A program made the translations under genes and the position numbers. From the NCBI GenBank assembly GCA_964496505.1, contig CAZBZV010000017.1:1-61082 (forward strand): a stretch of DNA of 61,082 nt, in the 5' to 3' direction. Shown here one piece after another: positions 34,928 to 44,185 of this stretch. Source of the DNA: JAABVY01 sp964496505 (GTDB lineage Bacteria; Zixibacteria; MSB-5A5; JAABVY01). The notes beneath the pieces are model-generated. The model had not been told where the DNA came from and searched no databases. It saw only the letters and a list, made by a program, of their open reading frames with translations. Each line of letters starts with the position of its first letter. Positions within the stretch are counted from its first letter, which is position 1.

Positions 34928-35328
34928 CAGGAGGATTCTATGACTTTTACTATCACCTTGCGGGAACGTGAACCGTCAAACTCGCAGAAGAATACGCCCT
35001 GCCATGTGCCCAGTACCAGACTGCCGCCGTCGATCATGATATTGACCGAGGAGCCCATAAGCGAAGCCTTGATATGCGCCGCGGCATTACCCTCGGCATG
35101 TTTATAGTTGTCCGACCAGGGGATGTTTTTCTCAAGGCTGTTTATGATATCGCTTCTTACCGATGGGTCGGCGGATTCATTGATGGTGATACCAGCAGTA
35201 GTATGCGGAACATAAACAACAGCCATGCCCTCTTTTACACCCGAATCACTGACAACCGATTTTACCTTGTCGGTGATATCAACGAATTCGGTATGCGATT
35301 GCGTGTTTACCGAAATTGTTTTCATCAT
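34927..35328 (-). CDS. YjbQ / UPF0047 family protein
   Basis: 133 residues, the usual length. Family signatures are VYVPHTTAGITINESADP, HAEGNAAAHIKASLMG and LGTWQGVFFCEFDG. Some members have weak thiamine-phosphate synthase activity in vitro, but the true role is unclear. It overlaps ftsY by 4 nt and rlmH by 1 nt. Confidence 0.92.
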   Translation of the reverse strand: MMKTISVNTQSHTEFVDITDKVKSVVSDSGVKEGMAVVYVPHTTAGITINESADPSVRSDIINSLEKNIPWSDNYKHAEGNAAAHIKASLMGSSVNIMIDGGSLVLGTWQGVFFCEFDGSRSRKVIVKVIESS

Positions 35329-36248
35329 TTGAATAAAGCCTCCACGAAATCCCTTTTAGAAAATTCATCCAGATCATCCATTTGCTCACCCAGACCTACG
35401 AATTTAACCGGAACATCGAACTGGTCGGCAATCGCGACAACAATTCCGCCCTTGGCGGTGCCGTCGAGTTTAGTCAGAACCAGTCCGGAAAGTTCGAGGG
35501 CTTCATCGAAGACCTTGACCTGACGTACGCCGTTCTGTCCGGTGGTGGCATCGATAACCAGCAAGGTTTCATGAGGGGCGCCGGGATGAGCTTTGTTTGC
35601 AACCCTTTTTATTTTCTTCAATTCTTCAAGTAAATTCAATTTGGTGTGCAGACGACCGGCGGTATCGATAATGACAACGTCACTGCCTCTTTTCACTGCC
35701 GCCTGTATGGCATCAAAAGCGACCGCGGCCGAATCTCCCCCCGGGGCGGATTTGACAATTTCACTTTCAGATCGCTGGGACCAGATTTCGAGCTGTTCCA
35801 CAGCGGCCGCCCGGAATGTATCGCAGGCCGCCAGCATAACCTTTTTGCCCTGGTCGTGAAAATATTTGGCAAGTTTGCCGATTGTGGTAGTTTTTCCGGT
35901 ACCGTTTACGCCTACGATCATTATCACATATGGCTTTTTATCGATATCGAAGAAGCTTTCGGGCTGACTGCCGTTATCGGAGAAAATTTTCCCGATCTCT
36001 CTTTTCAGCAGTTCCAGGATTTCCTCTTCGCCCTGAGGCTTTTCGGCTTTATTGGCTTCAATCAAACCGTCTATGATCTTCTGCGTGGTGGAAACACCGA
36101 CATCGGATTTGATCAGTATCTCCTCGACATCATCAAGAAAATCCTCATCGATTTTCTGGTGCATGCCGATTGCGGTACGTATTTTGCCGAAGACTTCGTC
36201 TTTGGTCCTGGAGAGTCCCTTGACCAGCCGTTTGAATGAGAACTTCAT
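35325..36248 (-). CDS. ftsY: Signal recognition particle receptor FtsY
   Basis: 307 residues. It consists almost only of the NG domains: GVNGTGKTTTIGKLAKYF (G1), DTFRAAAVEQLEIW, DTAGRLHTK, TKLDGTAKGG and a C-terminal GLGEQMDDLDEF. The long acidic A domain found in enterobacteria is absent, as in many other phyla. FtsY docks ribosome-SRP complexes at the membrane. It overlaps the end of smc by 4 nt, so the two are translationally coupled. Confidence 0.97.
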   Translation of the reverse strand: MKFSFKRLVKGLSRTKDEVFGKIRTAIGMHQKIDEDFLDDVEEILIKSDVGVSTTQKIIDGLIEANKAEKPQGEEEILELLKREIGKIFSDNGSQPESFFDIDKKPYVIMIVGVNGTGKTTTIGKLAKYFHDQGKKVMLAACDTFRAAAVEQLEIWSQRSESEIVKSAPGGDSAAVAFDAIQAAVKRGSDVVIIDTAGRLHTKLNLLEELKKIKRVANKAHPGAPHETLLVIDATTGQNGVRQVKVFDEALELSGLVLTKLDGTAKGGIVVAIADQFDVPVKFVGLGEQMDDLDEFSKRDFVEALFK

Positions 36249-39200
36249 CGGTTTACCTCAACCTCCTGCTCAGTTTCCTCTTGTGCATCTTCCGTCTCAG
36301 TCTCCTCTGTCTTTTCCCCACTCGCTTTTTCTTCATCCTGACCCGCAGTTTCATCCCCGATTTCAAGCTGCTCTCCGCGCTTTTTCAGATCGACAGAAAC
36401 GATCTGTGATATCCCGGGCCGGGACATTGTGATACCATAGAGAGTCTCAGCCTGCTCCATAGTAAGTTTATTATGCGTTATAATTATAAATTGCGTTTCC
36501 TCGGTGAAACGTTTCACCAATTTCAAAAATCTTCCGATATTGGCATCATCCAGAGGTGCATCCACCTCATCCAAGATACAGAAGGGTGAGGGCTTGACCA
36601 TGTAAAACGAGAACAGCAGCGCGGTTGCGGTTAACGCCCGCTCGCCGCCCGAAAGTTGATGGATCGAAAGCAGTTTTTTGCCTCTGGGACGGGCGGAGAT
36701 ATGGATCGGGGCCTCCAGCGGATCGGCTTCCTCCTCGAGCTTTAAATTAGCCTCTCCTCCTTCGAACAGCTCGCAGAAAACGTTCTGGAAATTCTCTCGC
36801 ACAATTTCAAAGGTCTCCATGAATTTTTTGCGGGCGGTGCTGTTGATGCGTGAAATAGTTGTCCTCAGATCTTCCTTGGCCTTATTGAGATCCTCGATCT
36901 GATTTCTAAGGAAATCCGCCCGTGATTTGGTCTGCTCGTATTCATCCAGAGCCAGCAGATTTACAGGCCCGAGAGAATCGAGTTTATTTTTCTGTTGCTG
37001 CATAATTTCTTCTTTTTGGGCGCGTTCATCATCATCAAAACGAATCGTGCGTGACTGAGCGGTAAGATCATAGTTATAGCGCTCCAGAGTATCCGAGGAA
37101 AGCGTTTCGCGCTGTGATGACTGCGAGTTGATCTTCATATTGATCTGATGCACATTATCGGAAAGCTCCTCGGATTTCTGGCGAAGCTGTTTGAGTGATT
37201 TGTCGAGATTGTTGAGTTTGGTCGAGATCTCGGTAATCTCACCCTCAGCCTGCATGAGAACATTTGAGGAATATTCGCGGTCTTTATAAACCTCTTCGAT
37301 ATCTTCCTCATTGGTCTTTATATCGCGTGTAAATTGGGTAATATCGAAAGTGAGTTCGCCTAAGAGCCTGCTTTTTTCTTCGATTGAATTCTCGATTTCG
37401 GTCTGCAATTCTGTCAGGCGTTTGTAATTATTCTCCGTTGTATTGAGCGACGATTCAGCTGAGAACAGCCTCATCTTGAGATTGGAAAGTTGACGTGAGA
37501 ACTCGTCCTTTTCCTGATTGGCTCTGCCAAGCTGCTCCTTCAGACTTGTGGCTCTGCCCTCGAGTTCGGCCAGACGGGTTCTTTTGCTGTCGAGCATTTG
37601 CCCCAGTCCGGTTTTCTCCGAATCGATTTCCCTTATTCTGTTTTCAATTTCCCTTGCGCCTCGTTTTTTCTCTTCAAGCTGCGATGATACAGCGCTGAGC
37701 TTCAATTCATTTTGTGATAAATTGGTATTGAGCGATGCTAACTCCTCTTTGAAGCCTGTAAGAGCTTCGGCTGATTTATCGACCACAGAGGAAAGCTCGG
37801 TCCATTTTTCGGATAGCCGATTTATCTCATCCGTTATATCTTCCAACTTGTCTTTCAAATCATTTTTACGCTGGCTTAATTCTTCGAAACGAGCTTTCTG
37901 GCCGACCAGAAGAATCTCCTCGGTTCCGCCAACCGCAAGGCTTTTCTGAAAATCAAGCATCTCTCCTTCAGGCGAGACCATATCGAAGCCTTCAAGCCCG
38001 GGCTCATCAAAAAGCTCCTTTGCAATCAGAATATCCTTGAACAGGTATTTAACCATGCGGGCGAATTTCTCGTCAGAGGCGACATGGTCAGACAACTGGC
38101 CTGCGATATTTTCGCTTGTGGGGAAGCTGTTCTCAGGTTCTGCAGGCTCCGGAATATTTTCCAGAATAATCAGTCCGAAACGTCCCAGCTTATGCTCACG
38201 GCCGTACTGGAGCACATTGCGCGCGGTTTCCTTCTTGTCCACCACGAAGTAGTTGGAAAGCTCGCCCAGAACTGTCTGCACGCAATTCACATATTCCTGT
38301 TCCGGATTTATGAGATTCGCCACCGTGTCTATAATGCCGGGGAAATATTCTTTGATTTTGCCGATTTGTGCCGCGCCCGAGGTGTAGCCCTCGTATTGAT
38401 GAATGACCTTGCCGGCCAGTTCAATCTCCGCATCGAGATGATGGTATTCGGATGAGAGTCTTTCATGTTCTCGCTTCAGTTCCTCCTGCCGGTTTCGAAT
38501 TTGCTCCAACTCATTCAGGCCGGATGCTCTTTCATCGGAAAGTCGGTTTATCTTTTCGGTTAATTCACGTTTCTTATTTTGAAGTTTTTCGTTCTCCTTA
38601 TTAAGCGAATTAAGCTCTTCTTCCGCCGTGCCGATTTCACGCCTGATCTCATCGACCTTCTCAAGGCTGGTAGTATACTTCAGGTTGAGTGTGATCTGGC
38701 TTTCCTGATTTTGGGTCAGCTCGTTATTCAGCGATTTTATTTCGGACTGAATATTCTCATAGGAATTTGAAAGCTCCTGTGCCGAGGAGATCATTTCGTT
38801 GAGTTTTTCCTCGCCCTCGTGAGTTTCTTCCTCCAGCGATTCGACCTGGTTTTTGTATTCCTCGGAATCGGTTTTGGCTTTTTCGATTTCAACCAGCAGT
38901 CCTTCCTGTTTCTTCTCGAGAGAGTCGATTTCGTTTAAGGTCAGGTGATGACGATTTTTGGCGTTGTCTGTCTTTTCCTTGAGGACGGAGATATCCTTCT
39001 CGAGATTGTGAAGTTGTTCGGTCAGGCGGGAGAGATTTTCACGTTTGGTTTTTACCGCATTCTCTTTTTCCGAAATTTCGAGTTTGATCTTTTCCCGATC
39101 CAGCTCGAGCATGTTGATCTTTGCTTTGGATTCATCCAGTTCGGTCTGCACCTGACTGCTTTTAATCTTTAGTTCCGAACCCATCTCCTCCAGCTTGAGC

Positions 39201-39901
39201 CATTTATCAATCGCCAGTTCGATACCGATCTGCTCGATCTCATCCTTGAGGCGTTTATGTCGTTTAGCTTTGGAAACCTGGCGTTTCAGGGAGTTGGTCT
39301 GGGTGGAGACCTCGGAATAAAGGTCTTCAAGCCGCATCAAATCGGCGGCGGTATTCTCCAGTTTGCGCAGTGCCTCTCTTTTGCGCTGTTTATACTTTGT
39401 TATGCCGGAGGCTTCCTCGAAGAAGTGCCTTCGGTCTTCGGCTTTGTCCGAAAGAATGATATCGATCATATCCTGCTCGATAACCGAATATGTTCCGGAG
39501 GTAAGACCTGTATCATAGAACATCTCGGTAATATCTTTTCTGCGGCAGGGCACTTTGTTTATGAAGAATTCCGAGTCGCCCGATCGATACAGTCTTCTGG
39601 TAACAGTTACCTGGTTGTAAGGGGTCGTTAGCACACCGCGGTCATTTAAAATGGTAAGATTTACCTCGGCCATACCAAGAGGTTTTATATCGCGCGTGCC
39701 TGAGAATATGACCTCTTCCAGCTTCCCTCCCCTGAGGATGGACATTCGGGTTTCGCCCAGAACCCATCTTAAAGCATCCAGGATATTAGTCTTCCCGCAG
39801 CCATTGGGACCGACAATGCATGATATACCTGTCGAGAATTTAAGCGCTGTTTTCTCGGGAAACGATTTAAAGCCCAGTAATTCAAGTTTATCAAGATGCA
39901 T
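36245..39901 (-). CDS. smc: Chromosome segregation protein SMC
   Basis: 1,218 residues. The N-terminal ATPase lobe has Walker A GPNGCGKTNILDALRWVLGE. Two long coiled-coil arms flank a hinge at ~510-650. The C-terminal lobe has the ABC signature QLSGGERALTATALLFSFY and Walker B FCILDEVDAPLDD. It compacts and segregates chromosomes with ScpA/ScpB, which are not in this window. A ~40-residue acidic Glu/Thr-rich tail follows the conserved end, which is unusual. It lies between a small unknown gene and ftsY in a tight operon. Confidence 0.97.
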   Translation of the reverse strand: MHLDKLELLGFKSFPEKTALKFSTGISCIVGPNGCGKTNILDALRWVLGETRMSILRGGKLEEVIFSGTRDIKPLGMAEVNLTILNDRGVLTTPYNQVTVTRRLYRSGDSEFFINKVPCRRKDITEMFYDTGLTSGTYSVIEQDMIDIILSDKAEDRRHFFEEASGITKYKQRKREALRKLENTAADLMRLEDLYSEVSTQTNSLKRQVSKAKRHKRLKDEIEQIGIELAIDKWLKLEEMGSELKIKSSQVQTELDESKAKINMLELDREKIKLEISEKENAVKTKRENLSRLTEQLHNLEKDISVLKEKTDNAKNRHHLTLNEIDSLEKKQEGLLVEIEKAKTDSEEYKNQVESLEEETHEGEEKLNEMISSAQELSNSYENIQSEIKSLNNELTQNQESQITLNLKYTTSLEKVDEIRREIGTAEEELNSLNKENEKLQNKKRELTEKINRLSDERASGLNELEQIRNRQEELKREHERLSSEYHHLDAEIELAGKVIHQYEGYTSGAAQIGKIKEYFPGIIDTVANLINPEQEYVNCVQTVLGELSNYFVVDKKETARNVLQYGREHKLGRFGLIILENIPEPAEPENSFPTSENIAGQLSDHVASDEKFARMVKYLFKDILIAKELFDEPGLEGFDMVSPEGEMLDFQKSLAVGGTEEILLVGQKARFEELSQRKNDLKDKLEDITDEINRLSEKWTELSSVVDKSAEALTGFKEELASLNTNLSQNELKLSAVSSQLEEKKRGAREIENRIREIDSEKTGLGQMLDSKRTRLAELEGRATSLKEQLGRANQEKDEFSRQLSNLKMRLFSAESSLNTTENNYKRLTELQTEIENSIEEKSRLLGELTFDITQFTRDIKTNEEDIEEVYKDREYSSNVLMQAEGEITEISTKLNNLDKSLKQLRQKSEELSDNVHQINMKINSQSSQRETLSSDTLERYNYDLTAQSRTIRFDDDERAQKEEIMQQQKNKLDSLGPVNLLALDEYEQTKSRADFLRNQIEDLNKAKEDLRTTISRINSTARKKFMETFEIVRENFQNVFCELFEGGEANLKLEEEADPLEAPIHISARPRGKKLLSIHQLSGGERALTATALLFSFYMVKPSPFCILDEVDAPLDDANIGRFLKLVKRFTEETQFIIITHNKLTMEQAETLYGITMSRPGISQIVSVDLKKRGEQLEIGDETAGQDEEKASGEKTEETETEDAQEETEQEVEVNR

Positions 39902-39910
39902 GATTACCTC

Positions 39911-40468
39911 TTAGTTGTTCACACCAGCCCTGAAGCTTTTCAAAACCTCTATAATAGATTGGAGTATTAGTTGTTCATTTTGAAGGTATTGTGTTTTGAT
40001 TTCGAGATTATATATCGGATTGCCCCAGCTTCCATAATTTCCGACCCTGATCGGCACTTCGGAGCAGGCAGCGATATAGGCATTGTAATGATTTTTGTCG
40101 GTCGACATATCGATCAGAAGATCGGCCTTCAGATTTTTTATCTTTTCAATGAAGCTTTTTCGTGGAAGTCCCGACCATGAAAGCTCGGATTGTCCGGGAG
40201 ACAATCTTCCTGCCGCTTTCATTGCCCGCGGAGCATGTTCCCCGTTGTCATTTGGATGACTAATCAGAGTATATTTTGCATTCGGAAACAGGTTTTTGAG
40301 TTCGTCCAGAAGGTACTTCATATTGTCTTTGATCTCCTCAACTGGAGGCAGAAGCAGCAAAATATGCCCTATTTTACTGAAAATACCGCTCAAGGCATAG
40401 CTGGACCTTTCCATTTTCCGGGTCTGCATATTCAGCTTGATATTATTGGCGATATCCTTCAATCCCAT
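39911..40468 (-). CDS. Unknown protein, possibly glycosyltransferase-9-like fold
   Basis: 185 residues with no signal peptide or transmembrane segment. It shows alternating hydrophobic strands and helices (IGHILLLLPPVEEIKDNMKY, AKYTLISHPND, DLLIDMSTDKNHYNAYIAA). The spacing recalls a truncated heptosyltransferase/GT9 or DUF6913-like Rossmann fold; I do not see catalytic residues that would prove it. It shares its start base with the rodZ-like gene's end and lies 9 nt before smc, so it is a fixed member of the operon. Confidence 0.55.
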   Translation of the reverse strand: MGLKDIANNIKLNMQTRKMERSSYALSGIFSKIGHILLLLPPVEEIKDNMKYLLDELKNLFPNAKYTLISHPNDNGEHAPRAMKAAGRLSPGQSELSWSGLPRKSFIEKIKNLKADLLIDMSTDKNHYNAYIAACSEVPIRVGNYGSWGNPIYNLEIKTQYLQNEQLILQSIIEVLKSFRAGVNN

Positions 40469-41367
40469 TATTCCTCTTGCGTTTCAATCACCGTCGTATC
40501 AACATATTTGATCCAGTTCGTTTTATCGAATAAGACCGTATGCTCTCCCACAAGGTTCAACGTATCCAACACCAAAGCAAAGCCGTTGATAAAAATCTCC
40601 GAATCATCCATCCGCTCCATGCTTATAAATAGACTGTCTTCGGCGGTTACACGCCAGACGCGTTCAGGATATACCAGTTTGGTCTGGAGATCATCATCAG
40701 CGACAACCGTTACAGCCTGCTGTGTGGCAGGATAAATAGCTACAGTAAGGCTGTCAAAATCAGCCAGAAAATCCTCTAATCTCTGCTGTTCCAGCTCCGC
40801 ATCGGTGGGCTGAACTTCGGTTTGAATTTGGGGCTCCTCGACTGCTGTTTCATCGGCAGCAGGTTCAGCGGTCAGTATAATTAGCAGAACCACTCCTATA
40901 AAAGCAACAAAGACCACCGCGCCGATTATCATCAGATAATTTTTCGTGTCCGCCCCCTGCTTTTCGGCCTGAGGCTTTTTGCGTTTGTCGTGTATATCCA
41001 CAACCGGTTTCAGTGTTTGCGCCCTTTCCTCTTCGGAAGTGGGCTTTGATTCTTTTTCGGGCTTTTTCCCGGCGGGTTTGGCTTTGGTCGGTTTTACGGG
41101 AGCCTGTGCCGTAGCAACCTCCAAATACGAGACGAGCTTATCATATTCAATATCAAGTGCTTCCGAGTATGATTTCAGAAAAAGCTTTAAGTACGGTCCT
41201 TCCGGAAGAACATCATATTTATCGTCTTCGATCGCCTCGAGATAGTCCTGTTTTATTTTGGTAGTTTCCGCCAGCTCTTCAATGCTGATTTCCTTTTCCT
41301 CGCGGATGGATTTTAGATATTTGCCGAGAGAGCTGTTTTCATCCGATGGATCAAAATCAATATACAA
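40468..41367 (-). CDS. RodZ-like helix-turn-helix membrane protein
   Basis: 299 residues. The N-terminal cytoplasmic helix-turn-helix is LGKYLKSIREEKEISIEELA ... KQDYLEAIEDD, with PYLKLFLKSYSEALD. A Lys/Pro/Glu-rich linker follows, then one transmembrane helix (LMIIGAVVFVAFIGVVLLII), then a periplasmic beta-rich DUF4115-type domain. RodZ links MreB filaments to the rod-shape elongation machinery. The match is by architecture; sequence identity to model RodZ cannot be judged here. It lies 2 nt after maf. Confidence 0.8.
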   Translation of the reverse strand: MYIDFDPSDENSSLGKYLKSIREEKEISIEELAETTKIKQDYLEAIEDDKYDVLPEGPYLKLFLKSYSEALDIEYDKLVSYLEVATAQAPVKPTKAKPAGKKPEKESKPTSEEERAQTLKPVVDIHDKRKKPQAEKQGADTKNYLMIIGAVVFVAFIGVVLLIILTAEPAADETAVEEPQIQTEVQPTDAELEQQRLEDFLADFDSLTVAIYPATQQAVTVVADDDLQTKLVYPERVWRVTAEDSLFISMERMDDSEIFINGFALVLDTLNLVGEHTVLFDKTNWIKYVDTTVIETQEE

Positions 41368-41369
41368 AA

Positions 41370-41999
41370 TCAGACCTCTCCTTTTATTTTTATTATCAAA
41401 TCTTTGAAAAGCCTTGCGGGAAAGCCGATAATAGTATCCAGTTCACCTTCATATCCCTCGACCAGCTCGCCTCCCGCGCCCTGAATTGCATAAGCGCCGG
41501 CTTTGCCGAACGGTTCTCCGCTTTCAATATATTCCAGGATTTGCCTGGAAGAGAGATTATGAAATTTCACCCTGCTTTCAGAATAACCATACACAGCCTT
41601 CTCGCTCCCTGTTTTCCTTAATGCCACCGCCGTGATTACGCTGTGAGTCTTACCGGAAAGCGTCTTCAGCATCTCCATCGCATCCTCATTATTTTCGGGC
41701 TTATTGATTATCTTCTCGCCCAAAATCACTATCGTATCGGCGGCGATAATCACGCCCTTGCCCTCAGCCTCGACCGCCAGAGCCTTTTTGACGGCCAGTT
41801 CCTGAGCATAATCGGACGGCAGTTCCTTCAGATCAATATTTTCATCTATATCCGGGACATTCTTTTCGAATTTAAGTCCCAGCATTTTTAGAATTTCGGC
41901 CCTTCTGGGGGAATTGGATCCCAAAATAAGCCTTATATTATCTGCAGATTGAATAATCTCAGCCCTGAATTGTGGGCTGTAGGATAATTTATATATCAT
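41370..41999 (-). CDS. maf: Maf-like nucleotide pyrophosphatase
   Basis: 209 residues. The Maf signature is LILGSNSPRRAEILKMLG near residue 26, followed by KALAVEAEGKGVIIAADTIV, NKPENNEDAMEMLKTLSGKTH and a C-terminal GFPARLFKDL. It hydrolyses modified or non-canonical nucleoside triphosphates. About 22 residues precede the conserved start, which is longer than usual; no clear internal start codon with a ribosome site stands out. It shares a base with dtd upstream. Confidence 0.93.
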   Translation of the reverse strand: MIYKLSYSPQFRAEIIQSADNIRLILGSNSPRRAEILKMLGLKFEKNVPDIDENIDLKELPSDYAQELAVKKALAVEAEGKGVIIAADTIVILGEKIINKPENNEDAMEMLKTLSGKTHSVITAVALRKTGSEKAVYGYSESRVKFHNLSSRQILEYIESGEPFGKAGAYAIQGAGGELVEGYEGELDTIIGFPARLFKDLIIKIKGEV

Positions 42000-42442
42000 T
42001 ACGATTTACTGTCTAATATTATTGTAACCGGCCCCCAGTTATTTATTTGTACCAGCATATGTGCGCCAAATTCACCCTCGGCCACATTCAAATCCTCCGC
42101 CCGGCAGGCCTCCACGAATTCATGATAAAGCTCCTCGGCCTTCTGAGGCTCCATAGCCTCCGAAAATGAAGGCCTGTGGCCTTTGCGCGTATCGGCTATT
42201 AAAGTGAACTGCGATATTACCAGAACATCATAGCCGAGCTTCAGGCAGGATAGATTCATTTTTCCCGCCTGATCCTCAAAAATCCGCATATTAAGGCATT
42301 TATAAGCCATTTTGCGGACATCTTCGCTGGTATCGCCATCGGCGGCGCCAATCAATAACACAATTCCGGGGCCGATTTCACCGATTATTTCGTTTTCAAC
42401 TGAGACATTCGCGCTTTTCACACGCTGCAAAACCACTCTCAT
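41999..42442 (-). CDS. dtd: D-aminoacyl-tRNA deacylase
   Basis: 147 residues, exact family length. It begins MRVVLQRVKSANVSVENEIIG and has the two active-site blocks SQFTLIADTRKGHRPSFSEA and the C-terminal GEFGAHMLVQINNWGPVTI. The SQFTL and NxGP motifs recognise the D-amino acid. It removes D-amino acids from mischarged tRNA. It is the first gene in the minus-strand eight-gene cluster. Confidence 0.96.
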   Translation of the reverse strand: MRVVLQRVKSANVSVENEIIGEIGPGIVLLIGAADGDTSEDVRKMAYKCLNMRIFEDQAGKMNLSCLKLGYDVLVISQFTLIADTRKGHRPSFSEAMEPQKAEELYHEFVEACRAEDLNVAEGEFGAHMLVQINNWGPVTIILDSKS

Positions 42443-42555
42443 AACCGGATTAAATTAGGATTTTGCTTTATAATTGTCAACAAAAACCAATTAATATCAA
42501 GTATTTAGGAAAGGCGTTTTTGCCCCGAAAATCGTGGATCTTTCAGATGGAAATC

Positions 42556-43899
42556 TTATGGTGAGCTTATTTCCTTTGTTCTTTCTATTACCGCTGCGCC
42601 CACACTGTCGCCCCAGACATTGACAGCCGTCCTGAACCTGTCTAAGAGCCAGTCCACCGCCAGAATTGAGGCGATACCCTCGACCGGCAGATTTACCGAT
42701 TGCAGGACGATAACCATAGTTACAAGCCCCGCCTGCGGTATACCTGCGGCGCCGACTGCTGCCAGAGTAGCGGTCAGGACAATTATTACCTGCTGTGCAA
42801 ATGAGAGGTCGACGCCGTAAAGCTGAGCGATGAAGATGGCCGCCACGGCCTCATACAGGGCGGTACCGTCCATGTTAATAGTCGCGCCAAGTGGCAGTAC
42901 AAAAGATGCGGCCTTTGAGTTGACCTTATTATTTTTGGTCACAGAATCTATTGTAATCGGCAGAGTTGCAGAGGAGGAGGCAGTCGAGAATGCTGTTGCC
43001 ACTGCCTGGAACACACCATAACCGTACCGCAAAGGATTTCTTCGAGCCAGAAGGCTGAGAATTAGGGGCAGTACTACGAATGCATGTACGGCCAGGCCAG
43101 TCAGCACTGTCAGGGAGTATTTACCGACTTTCAGGACCTCCAGCCAGATTTGATATCCCCCGCCCCGCGTTAAAGGTTCGGCATAGGCCGCGAGATACTC
43201 CACGCCGTAACCCCCGTGAAATTCTATGAATGTCTTCAAATCCCGGTATATCGACGGGTCGAGCATTGGTATCGACGATTCCGCTATTTTGCCCGCCACC
43301 AAACCAAAAACTCCGATGGGCGCAAAGTACATGACTATATGCACCATCTTCATGATAACGTCATTGAGGCCGTCAAAAATCTCGTACAGCTTTTTGCCCT
43401 TGGGGCCAATTGTGGTCAGCACCGCACCGAAAAAGAGCGAGAATATGATCAGGGGAAGTACATCGGTGCGCGCCATGGCATCGAATATATTTGTCGGTAT
43501 CAGGCTCAGGAAAAATCGGAAGACCGAAAATTCACCGGCATCGACAATATCTTTTTGCTCGATAAAAAAGAGCCCCTGCCCCACCCCGGGCTGGATCAGG
43601 TTGACACAGATAATTCCTATCGTTACCGAAGCGAAAGTTGTCAGGAAATAGAAGCCCAGAGTTTTGGCCGCCGTGCCGCCCAGTTTGCGGATATCTCCCA
43701 ACGCGGCAACACCGGTTACCATGGAGGTTATGATAAGGGGGATAACTATCATCTTGAGGGCATTCAGGAAAAGCGTGCCGAAGAAGGCTGACCAGAGCAT
43801 GTCCTCGCCCAGAAGATATCCCAGTATTCCGCCCAGAATAATACCGAGCAGAATTCCGAGCAGAATTATTTTAGTGCTTCGGGAATCGCCGACAGTCAT
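42556..43899 (-). CDS. Dicarboxylate/amino acid:cation symporter (DAACS family)
   Basis: 447 residues with about eight membrane segments and two re-entrant loops. Family motifs: ALKMIVIPLIITSMVTGVA, SSSATLPITID (re-entrant loop 1) and GATINMDGTALYEAVAAIFIAQ (substrate and cation site). The C-terminal DWLLDRFRTAVNVWGDSVGAAV is typical. Members take up glutamate, aspartate or C4-dicarboxylates with Na+ or H+. The exact substrate is not readable. It stands alone between dtd and a terminator-bearing intergenic region. Confidence 0.92.
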   Translation of the reverse strand: MTVGDSRSTKIILLGILLGIILGGILGYLLGEDMLWSAFFGTLFLNALKMIVIPLIITSMVTGVAALGDIRKLGGTAAKTLGFYFLTTFASVTIGIICVNLIQPGVGQGLFFIEQKDIVDAGEFSVFRFFLSLIPTNIFDAMARTDVLPLIIFSLFFGAVLTTIGPKGKKLYEIFDGLNDVIMKMVHIVMYFAPIGVFGLVAGKIAESSIPMLDPSIYRDLKTFIEFHGGYGVEYLAAYAEPLTRGGGYQIWLEVLKVGKYSLTVLTGLAVHAFVVLPLILSLLARRNPLRYGYGVFQAVATAFSTASSSATLPITIDSVTKNNKVNSKAASFVLPLGATINMDGTALYEAVAAIFIAQLYGVDLSFAQQVIIVLTATLAAVGAAGIPQAGLVTMVIVLQSVNLPVEGIASILAVDWLLDRFRTAVNVWGDSVGAAVIERTKEISSP

Positions 43900-43974
43900 A
43901 ATTAATCCGGGTTGCAGTTTCCTGTTAATACAAGTCCCTTATATTAAAGAATAGAATTAAGCAGGTCAATGGAT

Positions 43975-44002
43975 AAAATAAAAGCCCCGTCTTGCGGGGC
44001 TT
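43975..44002 (-). terminator. Terminator downstream of lipoprotein gene 44186-45094
   Basis: An 8-bp stem AAGCCCCG / CGGGGCTT with a 5-nt loop is followed on the minus strand by TTATTTTATCC. It lies ~185 nt past the gene, with a 76-bp inverted-repeat element in between. Confidence 0.75.
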
Positions 44003-44027
44003 GTAGATAAATTGAGTTACAAAGAAT

Positions 44028-44103
44028 TGTCATTCTGAGCGAAGCGAAGAATCTGTTTCATTAGAGTGAGATTCTTCGGTCACTCCGTTCTCTCAGAAAG
44101 ACA
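44028..44103. repeat. 76-bp imperfect inverted-repeat element
   Basis: The left end reads TGTCATTCTGAGCGAAG ... GAAGAATCT; the right end on the other strand reads TGTCTTTCTGAGAGAACGG ... GAAGAATCT. It thus forms a long hairpin with small internal mismatches. Sequences of the type TCATTCTGAGCGAAGCGAAG are known as dispersed intergenic repeats (MITE/REP-like) in many bacteria, from general knowledge. Only one copy is in this window. Confidence 0.6.
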
Positions 44104-44185
44104 GCCAGAAGGACATTTCTGCATAATTGGTACTTTATCAACATTCCCTTCGTTATAAGTAAGGCCTTGCAGATTCCGATCTATC

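Noticed and set aside
36245..39901. Several 60-140 codon frames antisense to smc
   Set aside because: They lie opposite a clearly conserved gene, have no ribosome sites and no recognisable domains.
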